From Microbacterium sp. Nx66 (lineage in GTDB: Bacteria > Actinomycetota > Actinomycetes > Actinomycetales > Microbacteriaceae), in NCBI RefSeq assembly GCF_904066215.1, contig NZ_LR880474.1, positions 2,728,001 through 2,792,000 of the forward strand: a DNA stretch of 64,000 nt. The letters are read 5' to 3'. A model generated the notes under the pieces. The model made no database searches, was not told the origin of the DNA, and was given only the letters and a program-made list of their open reading frames with translations. Within the stretch, counting starts at the first letter, position 1, and the number at the start of each line of letters is the position of its first letter. This document shows, in pieces, positions 27,873-38,673 of the stretch. The translations under genes were made by a program, and so were the position numbers.

Positions 27873-28531
27873 GCGGAGACCTCCTGGTTGGCGCCGGACT
27901 TGGAGGCGATGAAGCCCTCGAGCGCGGCCTGGGTGAAGACGATGTCGTCGGAGACGAGCACGTCGTAGGCGTTGAGCTGGTCGTACGACAGCAGGTGCAC
28001 GTTGCCGAGGTTGCGCAGGCTCTTGAGCGCGAGCTCGTCGCCGCGCTCGATGACCACGAGGACGTTCTTCGACGTGGCGACCTGGGCGAGGAAGCCCGCA
28101 GCAGCCTTGGTCGACGGCGCGCCGTCGGTGCCGAACGTGTCGATCGCGTGCAGGCGGTCGCCGCGGAAGCGGTCGCTGAGCGCGCCCAGCAGGGCGGCCG
28201 CGATCATCTTCTTGGGGGTGCGCTGCGAGTAGTCGCGCGGCTTCGGGCCGTGCACGATGCCACCGCCGGTCATGTGCGGCGCGCGGATCGAGCCCTGACG
28301 GGCGTTACCCGTGCCCTTCTGCTTGAAGGGCTTGCGGCCGGCACCGGAGACCTCACCACGACGCTTGGTCGAGTGCGTGCCCTGGCGAGCCGCCGCGAGC
28401 TGCGCGACGACGACCTGGTGGATGAGCGGGATGTTCGTCTTGACGTCGAACAGAGCGGCGGGAAGCTCGACGGAGCCTGCCTTCTTGCCGTCTGCCTTGA
28501 GGACGTCGAGCGCGAGAGTGGAGTCAGCCAT
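27869..28531 (-). CDS. rplD: 50S ribosomal protein uL4
   Basis: 220 residues. The tunnel loop reads [43 protein letters not shown]. In E. coli L4 also regulates its own operon through the S10 leader; whether it does so here is unknown, though the leader upstream of rpsJ is long. Confidence 0.97.
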   Translation of the reverse strand: MADSTLALDVLKADGKKAGSVELPAALFDVKTNIPLIHQVVVAQLAAARQGTHSTKRRGEVSGAGRKPFKQKGTGNARQGSIRAPHMTGGGIVHGPKPRDYSQRTPKKMIAAALLGALSDRFRGDRLHAIDTFGTDGAPSTKAAAGFLAQVATSKNVLVVIERGDELALKSLRNLGNVHLLSYDQLNAYDVLVSDDIVFTQAALEGFIASKSGANQEVSA

Positions 28532-28533
28532 GA

Positions 28534-29193
28534 TCAGGCACCCTTCACTGCGTTGCGGACGTAGACGATGCGGCCGCGAGCACCGGGGACGGCGCCCTTG
28601 ACGAGCATGAGTCCCTTCTCGATGTCGATGGCGTGCACCGTGAGGTTGAGGACGGTCACGCGCTCGCCACCCATACGGCCGGCCATGCGCATGCCCTTGA
28701 AGACGCGGCTCGGGGTCGACGATGCGCCGATGGAGCCGGGCTTGCGGTGGTTGCGGTGTGCACCGTGCGATGCCGAGACGCCCTTGAAGTTGTGGCGCTT
28801 CATGACACCGGCGGTGCCCTTGCCCTTGCTCGTGCCGACGACGTCGACGAGCTGGCCGGCCTCGAACGTGCCGTCCACCGTGAGCTCCTGGCCCAGGGTG
28901 TAGTCGGCGGCGTCGGCCGTGCGGACCTCGGTCACGTGGCGACGCGGCGTGACGCCGGCAGCCTCGAAGTGAGCCGAAAGGGGCTTGTTCACCTTGCGGG
29001 GGTCGATCTGGCCGTACGCGATCTGCACGGCGTTGTAGCCGTCCTTCTCGGGGGTACGGATCTGGGTGACCACGTTCGGGGCGAGCTCGATGACGGTGAC
29101 GGGAACGAGCTTGCCGTTCTCGTTCCAGACCTGGGTCATGCCGAGCTTGGTGCCGAGCATGCCCTTGGAAACCTTGGAGTTGATGTCAACCAT
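28534..29193 (-). CDS. rplC: 50S ribosomal protein uL3
   Basis: 219 residues starting with a short lead ([23 protein letters not shown]). Contains [19 protein letters not shown] and [27 protein letters not shown]. Near the peptidyl-transferase centre. Second gene of S10. Confidence 0.98.
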   Translation of the reverse strand: MVDINSKVSKGMLGTKLGMTQVWNENGKLVPVTVIELAPNVVTQIRTPEKDGYNAVQIAYGQIDPRKVNKPLSAHFEAAGVTPRRHVTEVRTADAADYTLGQELTVDGTFEAGQLVDVVGTSKGKGTAGVMKRHNFKGVSASHGAHRNHRKPGSIGASSTPSRVFKGMRMAGRMGGERVTVLNLTVHAIDIEKGLMLVKGAVPGARGRIVYVRNAVKGA

Positions 29194-29201
29194 GGCGGAC
29201 C

Positions 29202-29510
29202 TCAGAGCTTGATCTCGATGTTGACGTCAGCCGGCAGGTCGAGACGCATCAGCGAGTCGACGGCCTTGGGCGTCGGGTCGACGATGTCGATCAGACGCTT
29301 GTGGGTGCGCATCTCGAAGTGCTCGCGGCTGTCCTTGTACTTGTGGGGCGACCGGATGACGCACACGACGTTCTTCTCGGTCGGAAGGGGCACGGGGCCG
29401 ACGACGGTCGCGCCCGCACGGGTCACGGTGTCGACGATCTTGCGTGCGGACGTGTCGATGACCTCGTGGTCATACGACTTCAGGCGAATGCGGATCTTCT
29501 GTCCCGCCAT
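29202..29510 (-). CDS. rpsJ: 30S ribosomal protein uS10 (NusE)
   Basis: 102 residues from ATG 29510, [26 protein letters not shown]. It also serves as NusE in antitermination complexes. First gene of S10; the upstream region to 30317 is free of genes. ATG 29510 follows AGAGAGAG and gives the standard family length. Confidence 0.98.
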   Translation of the reverse strand: MAGQKIRIRLKSYDHEVIDTSARKIVDTVTRAGATVVGPVPLPTEKNVVCVIRSPHKYKDSREHFEMRTHKRLIDIVDPTPKAVDSLMRLDLPADVNIEIKL

Positions 29511-29633
29511 TGTCTGCTCTCTCTCTTTCAGCGTCTTACCGTCCTGGACCGGGTGGCCCTGGGGCATTGGACGCACGTCGGCGCTGTTCGCGCCTCGGCA
29601 CTCGTCTTCTCGGACTCCTCGACCTCGCGGCCC

Positions 29634-29651
29634 GGGAGCCTGTCGAAGAGG
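29634..29651. repeat. Dispersed repeat, partial copy (S10 leader)
   Basis: GGGAGCCTGTCGAAGAGG matches the repeat core GAGCCTGTCGAAG but lacks a well-formed inverted partner, so it is a degenerate or half copy. Confidence 0.55.
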
Positions 29652-29867
29652 CTGCACCACTGTTCTGCTGTCAGCCGCCCACCCGAAGGTGAACGGATGT
29701 CCGACCCCCGCCGCGCACGGCAGTGCCCTCGATGATGAAGGTGTCGGGATTGTGTTCTGCTACCCGCGGCCTAGAACCCTGCAGCCTCCCGGAGGAGGCG
29801 CCGTCTATGCACTGCCCTGGCAGTGATCCGGCGCACGCACAGCGGCGACGGAATATCGAACCTGTCT

Positions 29868-29897
29868 ATTCTGCCACGGCTGATTTCACTTCTGCAA
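29868..29897 (-). promoter_or_regulatory. Candidate promoter of the S10 operon
   Basis: Minus-strand TTGCAG (29892-29897) and CAGAAT (29868-29873) with an 18-bp spacer. It would give a leader of about 350 bases before rpsJ. The match is moderate. Confidence 0.4.
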
Positions 29898-29968
29898 ACC
29901 CGGGCGTGTCGCGCTCACCGGACTCCCAGCGAACCTCGTCGCCGCGGGGCCTCAGCGCGCAGAGGAGC

Positions 29969-30000
29969 GCGGGGCGAGGCATCCCCATGCCTCGCCCCGC
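29969..30000. repeat. Perfect 14-bp inverted repeat with CCCC loop
   Basis: GCGGGGCGAGGCAT / ATGCCTCGCCCCGC around a four-base loop. No adjacent gene end explains it as a terminator: the nearest gene ends are over 350 bp away. It may belong to a structured RNA or an unannotated transcript. Confidence 0.6.
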
Positions 30001-30316
30001 TTGGGGAGGGCGTCCGGTGCGAGGGGGCACACCGAACGCGAGGAATCCGGCGTGAAGGGACGCCGGACGCCTCGACCGAGGGCACGGCGGAAGACCCGCC
30101 GCGCAGGCGGGGAGACGCTCAGGCGCACGGAGTGCGCGCGTCGCACGATGATCCCCAAGATCGCTTTCCCCAGTGTGAACGCGGAAGACCCGCGTGATTC
30201 GGGAGCCGAACCCCTTCGGCGCCCCGACCGCAAGATCCCCAGGCGGTCGAGACGATCCTACTCGATCCCTCGGAGAATCCGCCACATCCGAGGGCGCCGC
30301 GCTTCTCCCCGACGCG

Positions 30317-30355
30317 GAAGAGCGGCGGTCCCGGGTGCGGGGACCGCCGCTCTTC
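30317..30355. terminator. Strong terminator after the small helical-protein gene
   Basis: Perfect 16-bp stem GAAGAGCGGCGGTCCC and its complement with a 7-base loop, 16 bp beyond the stop. It isolates the S10 region from str-operon transcription. Confidence 0.8.
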
Positions 30356-30371
30356 GCGGAGACGTCCGGCT

Positions 30372-30584
30372 CTACTCGTTGCCGATGCTCTTGTCAGCGC
30401 TCTCGCGGATCTCGTCGATCTTGTCGGCGGCGCCGGGTGCGATCTTCTTCGCGAAGTCGGCGACGCCGTCGAGGACCTTGTCGCTGATGTCCTCGGCCTG
30501 CTCGCTCTTGACCGCTTCGGCGAGCTTGTCCTTGTTCTGCTCGTACAGGTCCTTGCCCTTGTTGACGGCGTCCTCGATACCCAT
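30372..30584 (-). CDS. Small helical protein, Rv0909 (MT0933) antitoxin-like or CsbD-like
   Basis: 70 residues, almost wholly amphipathic helix: MGIEDAVNKGKDLYEQNKDKLAEAV, then repeats of the type A-D-K-I-D. The pattern resembles the small actinobacterial proteins named after M. tuberculosis Rv0909. No toxin gene is adjacent, so a toxin-antitoxin role is not supported; a stress-related role is equally possible. The ATG at 30584 has AAGGGGA upstream. It has terminators on both sides and is therefore probably its own unit. Confidence 0.75.
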   Translation of the reverse strand: MGIEDAVNKGKDLYEQNKDKLAEAVKSEQAEDISDKVLDGVADFAKKIAPGAADKIDEIRESADKSIGNE

Positions 30585-30683
30585 GTGAATCCCCTTCGAA
30601 GGTGTGTGCGTCCGGCGATCCCGCCGGACCACCTCATTGTGCAGGGCAGAGCCGAGCGACGGAACCCTCGATGCGGAAAACGA

Positions 30684-30717
30684 CAGAGGGGCCGAGCCCG
30701 AAGGCTCGACCCCTCTG
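30684..30717. terminator. Terminator after tuf
   Basis: Stem CAGAGGGG-CCGAGCC with its near-perfect complement and a CGAA tetraloop, 15 bp past the tuf stop. Ends the str operon. Confidence 0.75.
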
Positions 30718-30732
30718 CGAGGAAGCGGATGC

Positions 30733-31926
<1,194 letters not shown>

Positions 31927-32037
31927 TGGGTCCTCCTCAGGACGTCGTTGTAGAGGTGCCGGGCACTGGTTTGCGACCGGTTCTCTACGGGTTAGGTTCT
32001 CAGTTTAGTAGAGAGGGAATGTGAAGTTGTAGGTGAC

Positions 32038-32085
32038 CTGGGAACCCCGGGTGCGTCGACAGGCTCAGCGACCCAGGGCTCCCAG
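32038..32085. repeat. Dispersed repeat within a hairpin (fusA-tuf gap)
   Basis: GTCGACAGGCTCAGCGACC forms the core. Flanking CTGGGA and TCCCAG segments pair to make an imperfect hairpin a few bases after the fusA stop. It may partly terminate or stabilise, allowing tuf its own expression level. Confidence 0.7.
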
Positions 32086-32090
32086 AAGAA

Positions 32091-34205
32091 TTACTCGCCC
32101 TTGGCCTTCTGGACGATCTCGTCGGCCACCGCGCGCGGGACCTCGGCGTAGCTGTCGAACTCCATGGAGTAGACGGCACGGCCCGAGGTCTTCGAGCGCA
32201 GGTCGCCGATGTAGCCGAACATCTCGGACAGCGGCACCGCGGCGCGCACGACCTTGACGCCGGCGGCGTCCTCCATCGACTGGATCTGGCCACGACGCGA
32301 GTTCAGGTCGCCGATGACGTCGCCCATGTACTCCTCCGGAGTACGGACCTCGACGGCCATCAGCGGCTCGAGCAGCACGGGGTTGGCACGGCGAGCGGCC
32401 TCCTTGAAGCCCATGGAGCCCGCGATCTTGAACGCCATCTCCGAGGAGTCGACGTCGTGCGCCGCACCGTCGACGATGGTCGCCTTGACGCCCACCATCG
32501 GGTAGCCCGCGAGGACACCGACGTTCATGGCGTCCTGGAAACCGGCGTCGATCGAGCCGATGTACTCGCGCGGGATACGGCCACCGGTGACCGCGTTCAC
32601 GAACTCGTACGTCTTCTCGCCGTCGAGCTCGAGCGGCTCGATGTTGAACTGGATCTTGGCGAACTGGCCCGATCCACCGGTCTGCTTCTTGTGCGTGTAG
32701 TCGTGCTTCTCGACGGCCTTGCGGATCGTCTCGCGGTACGCGACCTGCGGCTTGCCGACGTTCGCCTCGACGCGGAACTCGCGCTTCATGCGGTCCACGA
32801 GGATGTCGAGGTGCAGCTCGCCCATACCCTTGATGGTCGTCTGACCGGTCTCGGGGTTGAGCTCCGTGCGGAAGGTCGGGTCCTCCTCAGCGAGCTTCTG
32901 GATCGCGAGACCCAGCTTCTCCTGGTCGGCCTTGGTCTTCGGCTCGATGGCGACCTCGATCACCGGCTCCGGGAACGTCATCGACTCGAGGACGACCGGC
33001 TGCGCGATGTCGGCGAGGGTGTCACCGGTGGTGGTGTCCTTCAGGCCGATGACGGCGTAGATGTTGCCGGCGGTCAGCTTGTCGACCGGGTTCTCCTTGT
33101 TGGCGTGCATCTGGAAGATCTTCCCGATGCGCTCCTTCTTGCCCTTGGTCGAGTTGATGACCTGGGCACCCGACTCGAGCTCGCCCGAGTAGACGCGCAC
33201 GTACGTCAGACGACCGAAGAACGGGTGCACGGCGACCTTGAAGGCCAGGGCCGCGAACGGGTCCTTCGCGTCGGGGTGACGCTCGATGATCTTCTCCTCG
33301 TCCTTCGGGTCGTGCGCCTCGATGGCGGGCACGTCCAGCGGGGACGGGAGGTAGTCGACGACGGCGTCCAGCATCGGCTGCACACCGCGGTTCTTGAAGG
33401 CGGAGCCGCAGAGGACCGGGTAGATCTCGCTGGCGACGACCATCTTGCGGATGGCGCCCTTGATCTCCGCGACGGTGAGCTCCTCGCCGCCGAAGAACTT
33501 CTCGAGAAGCTCCTCGTCGGTCTCGGCGACCGTCTCCAGCAGCTGCTGGCGGTAGTCCTCGGCCTTGTCCTTGAGGTCGGCCGGGATCTCCTGCACCTCG
33601 TAGGAGGCGCCCATGGTCACGTCACCCTTGGCGTCGCCGGGCCAGACCAGAGCACGCATCTCGACGAGGTCGATGACGCCGACGAAGTCGTTCTCGGCAC
33701 CGATCGGGAGCTGCAGCACCAGCGGCTTCGCGCCGAGGCGGTTGATGATCGTGTCGACCGTGAAGTAGAAGTCCGCGCCGAGCTTGTCCATCTTGTTGAC
33801 GAAGCAGATGCGGGGGACGTTGTACTTGTCGGCCTGACGCCACACGGTCTCGGACTGGGGCTCGACGCCCTCCTTGCCGTCGAACACGGCGACCGCGCCG
33901 TCGAGGACGCGGAGCGAGCGCTCCACCTCGACCGTGAAGTCCACGTGACCGGGGGTGTCGATGATGTTGATCTGGTTCTTGTTCCAGAAGCAGGTCACGG
34001 CGGCAGACGTGATCGTGATGCCGCGCTCCTTCTCCTGCTCCATCCAGTCGGTGGTCGACGCGCCGTCGTGCGTCTCGCCGAGCTTGTGGTTGACGCCCGT
34101 GTAGAACAGGATGCGCTCGGTCGTCGTGGTCTTGCCGGCATCGATGTGCGCCATGATGCCGATGTTGCGGACCTTGCTCAGGTCCGTGAGCACGTCTTGT
34201 GCCAC
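32091..34205 (-). CDS. fusA: Elongation factor G
   Basis: 704 residues, the expected length. [20 protein letters not shown] (G1), DTPGHVDFT (G3) and [10 protein letters not shown] (G4) mark the GTPase domain; domain IV carries [14 protein letters not shown]. Catalyses translocation. str operon between rpsG and tuf. Confidence 0.98.
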   Translation of the reverse strand: MAQDVLTDLSKVRNIGIMAHIDAGKTTTTERILFYTGVNHKLGETHDGASTTDWMEQEKERGITITSAAVTCFWNKNQINIIDTPGHVDFTVEVERSLRVLDGAVAVFDGKEGVEPQSETVWRQADKYNVPRICFVNKMDKLGADFYFTVDTIINRLGAKPLVLQLPIGAENDFVGVIDLVEMRALVWPGDAKGDVTMGASYEVQEIPADLKDKAEDYRQQLLETVAETDEELLEKFFGGEELTVAEIKGAIRKMVVASEIYPVLCGSAFKNRGVQPMLDAVVDYLPSPLDVPAIEAHDPKDEEKIIERHPDAKDPFAALAFKVAVHPFFGRLTYVRVYSGELESGAQVINSTKGKKERIGKIFQMHANKENPVDKLTAGNIYAVIGLKDTTTGDTLADIAQPVVLESMTFPEPVIEVAIEPKTKADQEKLGLAIQKLAEEDPTFRTELNPETGQTTIKGMGELHLDILVDRMKREFRVEANVGKPQVAYRETIRKAVEKHDYTHKKQTGGSGQFAKIQFNIEPLELDGEKTYEFVNAVTGGRIPREYIGSIDAGFQDAMNVGVLAGYPMVGVKATIVDGAAHDVDSSEMAFKIAGSMGFKEAARRANPVLLEPLMAVEVRTPEEYMGDVIGDLNSRRGQIQSMEDAAGVKVVRAAVPLSEMFGYIGDLRSKTSGRAVYSMEFDSYAEVPRAVADEIVQKAKGE

Positions 34206-34255
34206 AGGAGTGTCCTTATCTATTGGAGCAGCAGGTGTACTGCGAAGAGGGGGTG

Positions 34256-34295
34256 CGACGGGCCCAGGAACGCGGAAGGGTCCCTGAGCCCGTCG
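34256..34295. repeat. Dispersed repeat hairpin (rpsG-fusA gap)
   Basis: Arms CGACGGGC and GCCCGTCG, continuing as CAGG/CCTG, form a stem of about 12 bp six bases after the rpsG stop. Right arm TCCCTGAGCCCGTCGAAGGG is the family core. Confidence 0.75.
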
Positions 34296-34301
34296 AAGGG
34301 G

Positions 34302-34772
34302 TTACCAGCGGTAGTGAGCGAACGCGCGGTTCGACTCGGCCATCTTGTGGGTGTCCTCACGGCGCTTGACCGCGGCACCCAGGCCGTTCGACGCGTCCAG
34401 GATCTCGTTCTGAAGACGCTCGGTCATCGTCTTCTCACGACGACCCTTGGCGTAGCTCACGAGCCAGCGCAGCGCGAGGGTGTTCGCACGGTGCGGCTTG
34501 ACCTCGACCGGAACCTGGTAGGTCGAGCCACCGACACGGCGGCTGCGGACCTCGAGCGTGGGGCGCACGTTGTCGAGCGCCTTCTTCAGGGTGGCGACGG
34601 CGTCCTGGCCGTTCTTCGCCTCGACGCCGCGGAGGGCGCCGTAGACGATCGACTCGGCCAGCGACTTCTTGCCGTCGACGAGGATCTTGTTCACCAGCGA
34701 GGTGACGATCGGTGCGCCGTAGACCGGGTCGTTGACGACGGGGCGCTTGGGGGCGGGACCCTTACGAGGCAT
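34302..34772 (-). CDS. rpsG: 30S ribosomal protein uS7
   Basis: 156 residues, [21 protein letters not shown], with [17 protein letters not shown] and the C-terminal [15 protein letters not shown]. Main head assembly protein. Second gene of str. Confidence 0.98.
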   Translation of the reverse strand: MPRKGPAPKRPVVNDPVYGAPIVTSLVNKILVDGKKSLAESIVYGALRGVEAKNGQDAVATLKKALDNVRPTLEVRSRRVGGSTYQVPVEVKPHRANTLALRWLVSYAKGRREKTMTERLQNEILDASNGLGAAVKRREDTHKMAESNRAFAHYRW

Positions 34773-34777
34773 CTAAC

Positions 34778-35146
34778 TCAACCCTTCTTCGCGCCGTAGC
34801 GGGAACGAGCCTGCTTACGGTTCTTGACGGCCTGGGTGTCCAGGGCACCACGGACGATCTTGTAACGCACACCGGGGAGGTCCTTCACACGACCGCCGCG
34901 GACGAGCACCAGGGAGTGCTCCTGCAGGTTGTGGCCCTCACCCGGGATGTACGCGGTGACCTCGGTCCCGTTGCGGAGCTTCACACGAGCGACCTTGCGC
35001 ATCGCCGAGTTCGGCTTCTTCGGGGTGGTGGTGTAGACGCGGGTGCAGACCCCGGCCTGCTGCGGGTTCGCCTTGAGCGCGGGCGCCTTGGTCTTCGTGA
35101 CCTTGGGCGAGCGACCCTTGCGAACCAACTGCTGAATGGTTGGCAC
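34778..35146 (-). CDS. rpsL: 30S ribosomal protein uS12
   Basis: 122 residues. [22 protein letters not shown] and [21 protein letters not shown] surround the decoding site. In KKPNSA and [10 protein letters not shown] the sites linked to streptomycin resistance are wild type. First gene of str. Confidence 0.98.
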   Translation of the reverse strand: MPTIQQLVRKGRSPKVTKTKAPALKANPQQAGVCTRVYTTTPKKPNSAMRKVARVKLRNGTEVTAYIPGEGHNLQEHSLVLVRGGRVKDLPGVRYKIVRGALDTQAVKNRKQARSRYGAKKG

Positions 35147-35312
35147 GTTCTCTCCTCATAGTGCTGCACGGTGACAGCGTGATGGGTTTCACATCATGAC
35201 CCACCGGCACGCCGGAACCGACGAGCTTTTGGTGTGGTGGGTATGCCGTGGGGGCGGACCGGCGAGGTGCCGACGCCCAGCGCGCACGTCAGGACGTGCA
35301 CACACCTGATCA

Positions 35313-35341
35313 AGTGTAATGCCGCGTAACCTGACGGTCAA
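35313..35341 (-). promoter_or_regulatory. Promoter of the str operon
   Basis: Minus-strand TTGACC (35336-35341) and TACACT (35313-35318) with exactly 17 bp between, a strong sigma-A match. Predicted start near 35306, giving a leader of about 160 bases before rpsL. The -35 box lies in a direct repeat of TGACCGTCA. Confidence 0.72.
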
Positions 35342-35373
35342 ATGACGGTCGCGCTCCGCGGCGCCGCCCGAAG

Positions 35374-36021
35374 TCAGGGGATGTCGGGGTCGAACGGCGA
35401 GTCCAGCGACTCCGTGAGCTCGGCCAGGAGCGCTTCGATCTGCGGCTCGACGTGCCGCGACACCGCCGCCTGGATCGTGATCCGGTGTCGGAGCAGGATC
35501 CCGCAGATCTCGCGCCCGACGAGGTTCGCGTATTCGTCCGCCAAGGCGACTTCCTGTCGCAGAGCGGTCTTCGCCTCGTCCGACAGCGGGGGCAGGGGCG
35601 GCAACTCGGCGGCCGAATCGTCGGCGAGACCGGCGATCGTGAAGAGGAAGGGGGCGCCCGGCACCGGCTCCGGATCCAGCGGCATGCCCTCGAACTCGGG
35701 ATCGAGGTCCTCCGTCGGCCGGTAGCTGCGAGCCCGGTTGCGCGCGGCCTGCTGATCGAGTTCACGCTGCAGGGTCGGCAGGTTGCGCGCGGTGTACTCC
35801 GCGACCGCGTGGTCCACGATCGTCTTGATGCGCGTCGACAGGCCGTGCTGGACGCCATGCGGCGTGGTGCCCGCGATGCCTGCGGCGGCGAGGATGGGCG
35901 AGCCGAGGCAGCGCCGGCACGGCGCGGTGCGGCCGCGGTGCGTCGCCGGCTCCCAGCGCGGCACCCAGCGCAACCAGGCCTCGACGGCCTGGTCGACCTG
36001 CGTCTCCAATGAGCGCTCCAC
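35374..36021 (-). CDS. Hypothetical protein with a Cys-x2-Cys pair
   Basis: 215 residues from GTG 36021. No membrane segment or signal peptide. It has one CRRC pair at about 37-40 and a charged C-terminal half rich in Glu/Asp. Not recognised. It begins upstream of, and reads toward, the str promoter and does not seem to be co-transcribed with str. The start is uncertain. Confidence 0.65.
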   Translation of the reverse strand: MERSLETQVDQAVEAWLRWVPRWEPATHRGRTAPCRRCLGSPILAAAGIAGTTPHGVQHGLSTRIKTIVDHAVAEYTARNLPTLQRELDQQAARNRARSYRPTEDLDPEFEGMPLDPEPVPGAPFLFTIAGLADDSAAELPPLPPLSDEAKTALRQEVALADEYANLVGREICGILLRHRITIQAAVSRHVEPQIEALLAELTESLDSPFDPDIP

Positions 36022-36070
36022 CCCACCAGCGTACGGCGCGTCGCCGCTCACCGTGCGGATTTGCGGGGTG

Positions 36071-36502
36071 TCACCCCTCCTCGTCGCGCTCCCACGGCCA
36101 TCGCGGCTGCGCCGACCTCGTCCGGCGGAGGGCGATGCCGCCCCACGCCGCCACCGCCGCCGCGGCGAGGAGCACGATGCTCGCGCCACCGCGGACGAGG
36201 TCGCCGGCGACGGCCGTGGCAACGACCACATCGCTCGTCGCGACGAGCACGGCGATCCAGACGGTGATCAGGTGCACCAGCGCCGTGAGCAGGGCGATCA
36301 CCGGAGCAGAGCCGAAGGAGGCATGCCCTCGTCGCACCGTCGCCCAGAGGACGAGCGCGAAGACCACCACGGCCGCGACCATGCCCGACACCCCGGGCAC
36401 CTGGCCAAGACCCGGAACGCCGATGATGTCCCGGTCGGTGGCGACGCTCAGCGCACCGAGACCGAAGACGGCGAGGGCGAAGAAGGCGATGGTGGCCATC
36501 AC
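36071..36502 (-). CDS. Four-segment membrane protein, DUF6121-like
   Basis: About 143 residues from GTG 36502 (ATG 36499 also possible). Four hydrophobic segments and the C-terminal WPWERDEEG, an ending typical of a Microbacteriaceae family (DUF6121). Function unknown. The reading frame stays open upstream to 36571, but that part overlaps a terminator hairpin, so I prefer the later start; no good ribosome-binding site is visible. Confidence 0.65.
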   Translation of the reverse strand: MMATIAFFALAVFGLGALSVATDRDIIGVPGLGQVPGVSGMVAAVVVFALVLWATVRRGHASFGSAPVIALLTALVHLITVWIAVLVATSDVVVATAVAGDLVRGGASIVLLAAAAVAAWGGIALRRTRSAQPRWPWERDEEG

Positions 36503-36520
36503 CGCCGCGAGGACAGCCGA

Positions 36521-36550
36521 AACCCCCGCGGACTCGGGCCCGCGGGGGTT
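36521..36550. terminator. Terminator after the membrane protein gene at 36571
   Basis: Perfect 11-bp stem AACCCCCGCGG / CCGCGGGGGTT with an 8-base loop, 20 bp past the stop. It also sits just in front of the DUF6121-like start. Confidence 0.65.
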
Positions 36551-36570
36551 CGGTGTGGTGGTGTTCGTGA

Positions 36571-37686
36571 TTACCTCGACAGGGTGGGACCGGCCTCGAG
36601 GGTGCGCTCGTACTCGCGCTGCGCCTCCTCGTTCAGCTCGGTCTTGCGGGCACCGCTGCGGGCCACCCAGGCGCCGAACCAGATGGTGAGCTCGCGGGCG
36701 AAGACGAAGGCCGCGATGGCGAGCGGGGCCAACAGCTGCTCCCCCGCGACTTCGAGACCCTGCGATGCGGTGAGCTTCCAGAAGGGCGCCTCGAAGAGCT
36801 GACCCAGGATGTGCCCGGCGTAGGCGATGAGCCCGACGACGATGCCGAACACCACCCACAGGCCCCAGCGGCCGCGGTTGATGATGGCTCCGAGGAGCCA
36901 GAAGCCGAGGAAGAACACGACCACCGGGGTCCAGAACCCCCAGGTGAGCAGCGGGGCGACGAGCGCCTCGCCGATGTTCTCCCCGTTCACGTCGCCGGCG
37001 AGGGCGCCGAGGCCGAGCGTGGTGGCGAGGTAGAGCAGCGCGAAGGCGACGGTGGCGAGCAGGCCGATCGCGCCGGCGGTGCCCCGGTTGCCGCGCTCGC
37101 GCGGCGGCTCCGGTGCCTGCACGAAGATCGGCTGCGGCTGCTGCGGTGCGGCGGCCGCGCCGTTCGTGAGCGGCTCGGACGGCACGATCCTGGTGTCGGT
37201 GTCGTCGGCGTGCGACGCGTAGGCTGCGCCGGCCATGGCCGACTCCTCGTGCGCGGGAGTGCTCGGCGTGGAGTACAGCGAGGTCTCCGGCGTCGCGTAC
37301 AGCGAGGTCTCCGGGGTGGCATCCCGGCGGTCGGCGTCGCGGAGGCCCGCCTCACGGCCATCGGCGTCGAAGCGGTCGCCGTCGGTGCGCGAGGGCGCCG
37401 GGGCGGCGGAGCTGAAAGTACCGGGGTGGTCCCGCTCGGCGGCCTCGAACGCGGCGAGATCGGGGTCGACGGCGGGCTCCTGACGCGTCGCGGCCTGGTC
37501 GGCCGCAGGCTCGGAGGAGGCCGCGGTGGTGTCTGCGGCGCGGGAGTCATCCGCACGTGCGTCGTCGGCGTGGCCGGGGACATCTCCGCGGGCCGCCGCC
37601 GCGGCGTCGAGACCGGCGTTCGCGCTGCCGACGACGTCGTCGACGTCGTTCGACTTCTCGGGCTGACGAGCCTCGGGATCACTCAT
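36571..37686 (-). CDS. Membrane protein with long disordered acidic N-terminus
   Basis: 371 residues. Residues 1-about 200 are low-complexity, rich in Ala, Asp, Glu and Pro, with a tandem repeat TPETSLYATPETSLYSTP. Four membrane segments follow between about 205 and 350 and a short charged C-terminus. No enzymatic motif. The layout (disordered cytoplasmic arm plus membrane bundle) is seen in conserved actinobacterial envelope proteins of unknown role. Confidence 0.8.
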   Translation of the reverse strand: MSDPEARQPEKSNDVDDVVGSANAGLDAAAAARGDVPGHADDARADDSRAADTTAASSEPAADQAATRQEPAVDPDLAAFEAAERDHPGTFSSAAPAPSRTDGDRFDADGREAGLRDADRRDATPETSLYATPETSLYSTPSTPAHEESAMAGAAYASHADDTDTRIVPSEPLTNGAAAAPQQPQPIFVQAPEPPRERGNRGTAGAIGLLATVAFALLYLATTLGLGALAGDVNGENIGEALVAPLLTWGFWTPVVVFFLGFWLLGAIINRGRWGLWVVFGIVVGLIAYAGHILGQLFEAPFWKLTASQGLEVAGEQLLAPLAIAAFVFARELTIWFGAWVARSGARKTELNEEAQREYERTLEAGPTLSR

Positions 37687-37799
37687 GGGGTGCGCCTCTC
37701 ATCGGGGATGTGCAGTGCGAGATTACCGCCGCGGCTCCCGACGCTTCCTTAGGCGTGCCGACGTGTCGCCATACGCGTGCTTCCGCGGGTCTGCGCGAT

Positions 37800-37952
37800 T
37801 CACGGGAAGGTGTTGCGGAGGGCGTCCCCGGCGAACTGCGCGAGGATCGGCACCATCGGCAGTGAGAGCCAGACGAGTCCGGCGACGATCCCTGCGCACA
37901 CGATGCCGGCGAACCAGCTCATCCCGAGGTTTCGTCCCCCCACTCGCGCCAT
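37800..37952 (-). CDS. Small single-pass membrane protein
   Basis: 50 residues from ATG 37952: basic N-terminus, one membrane segment (WFAGIVCAGIVAGLVWLSL), then a short tail. GGTGGGACC precedes the start. Nothing more can be said about function. Confidence 0.6.
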   Translation of the reverse strand: MARVGGRNLGMSWFAGIVCAGIVAGLVWLSLPMVPILAQFAGDALRNTFP

Positions 37953-38016
37953 GGTCCCACCGTAGGCCCCAGCCCCCGCGCGGGTGCGGAGCAACGCCGC
38001 GTCGAGGTGGTGTCGC

Positions 38017-38673
38017 TCAGCGGGTGCCGCGGCCGCGCATCCGCCACAGCAGCCAGAGTCCCGAGATCGGTACCAGCAGTCCGCCCAGCAGGAGGAGGAG
38101 GTGCCATTCGCCGAAAGCGGGGACGAGCGGGTTCACCACCTCCGACATCACGTCGCCGTCGCTCGAGCTGCCGGACGCCGATCCGGTGGAGAATCCGGTC
38201 ATCGTCGAGGCGATCAGGAAGGACAGCCCGGTGGCGACGAAGGGCACCAGGATCGCGACGGCCTTCTCCCACGTGCGCCACAGCGGGCTGAGGCTCACGA
38301 GCACCGCGCCCACGAACCAGCCGACGACCGGCACCACGATTCCGCCGAAGCTCAGGGTGAGCGCCGCCGCGATCGCGAAACCCCGCGTCGCGGTCGTCGG
38401 CGTGCGCGGAGCCGAGGGCGCGGGGGCGGGCGCGGGGAGCACGAGGGGCGGCGCGGTCGGCACCTCGTCCTCCGCCTCGCGGGCGATCCCCCTCGGATCT
38501 CCCAGGCGGTCGATCCGCTCCGCGGTCGCTGCCGCGTCGAGCCCGTCGAGCTCCTCCGCGATCCCGCCACGGATGTCGGATGCGACACCGTGCGGAAGTC
38601 CGCGCATCGCCTCGTCGAGCCGGGCCAGGTAGTCGTCACGCAACTCGGCTGCGGTCTTCTCGGTCATGGTCAT
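38017..38673 (-). CDS. HAAS-type membrane protein, partner of the PadR regulator
   Basis: About 218 residues. The N-terminal helical region MTEKTAAELRDDYLARLDEAMRGLP...IRGGIAEELDG resembles HAAS domains found next to PadR genes. Four membrane segments follow. Start ATG 38673 overlaps the padR stop (ATGA); ATG 38667 has the better-spaced ribosome-binding site GGGAAGG. Probably acts with PadR in an envelope-stress module; inferred. Confidence 0.82.
   Translation of the reverse strand: MTMTEKTAAELRDDYLARLDEAMRGLPHGVASDIRGGIAEELDGLDAAATAERIDRLGDPRGIAREAEDEVPTAPPLVLPAPAPAPSAPRTPTTATRGFAIAAALTLSFGGIVVPVVGWFVGAVLVSLSPLWRTWEKAVAILVPFVATGLSFLIASTMTGFSTGSASGSSSDGDVMSEVVNPLVPAFGEWHLLLLLGGLLVPISGLWLLWRMRGRGTR

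Larger units (their letters stand above)
29511..30316. other. S10 leader and intergenic region, about 800 bp without a gene
   Basis: No ORF here resembles a protein and no tRNA cloverleaf was recognised. It holds one dispersed repeat, a candidate promoter and several inverted repeats: a perfect 14-bp stem at 29969-30000, and GGCGTCCGG (30008-30016) complementary to CCGGACGCC (30062-30070). The part up to about 29861 would be the leader of the S10 mRNA. Confidence 0.5.

Noticed and set aside
29700..30260. tRNA or other standard RNA gene in the S10 upstream region
   Set aside because: I looked for acceptor, anticodon and T-loop patterns on both strands and found none that pair into a cloverleaf.
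30372..30584. A toxin-antitoxin module
   Set aside because: The small protein is antitoxin-like by pattern, but there is no toxin gene on either side; terminators isolate it.
32457..34799. A plus-strand ORF of 780 codons opposite fusA and rpsG
   Set aside because: Both genes beneath it are certain from sequence motifs. The ORF has shadow composition.
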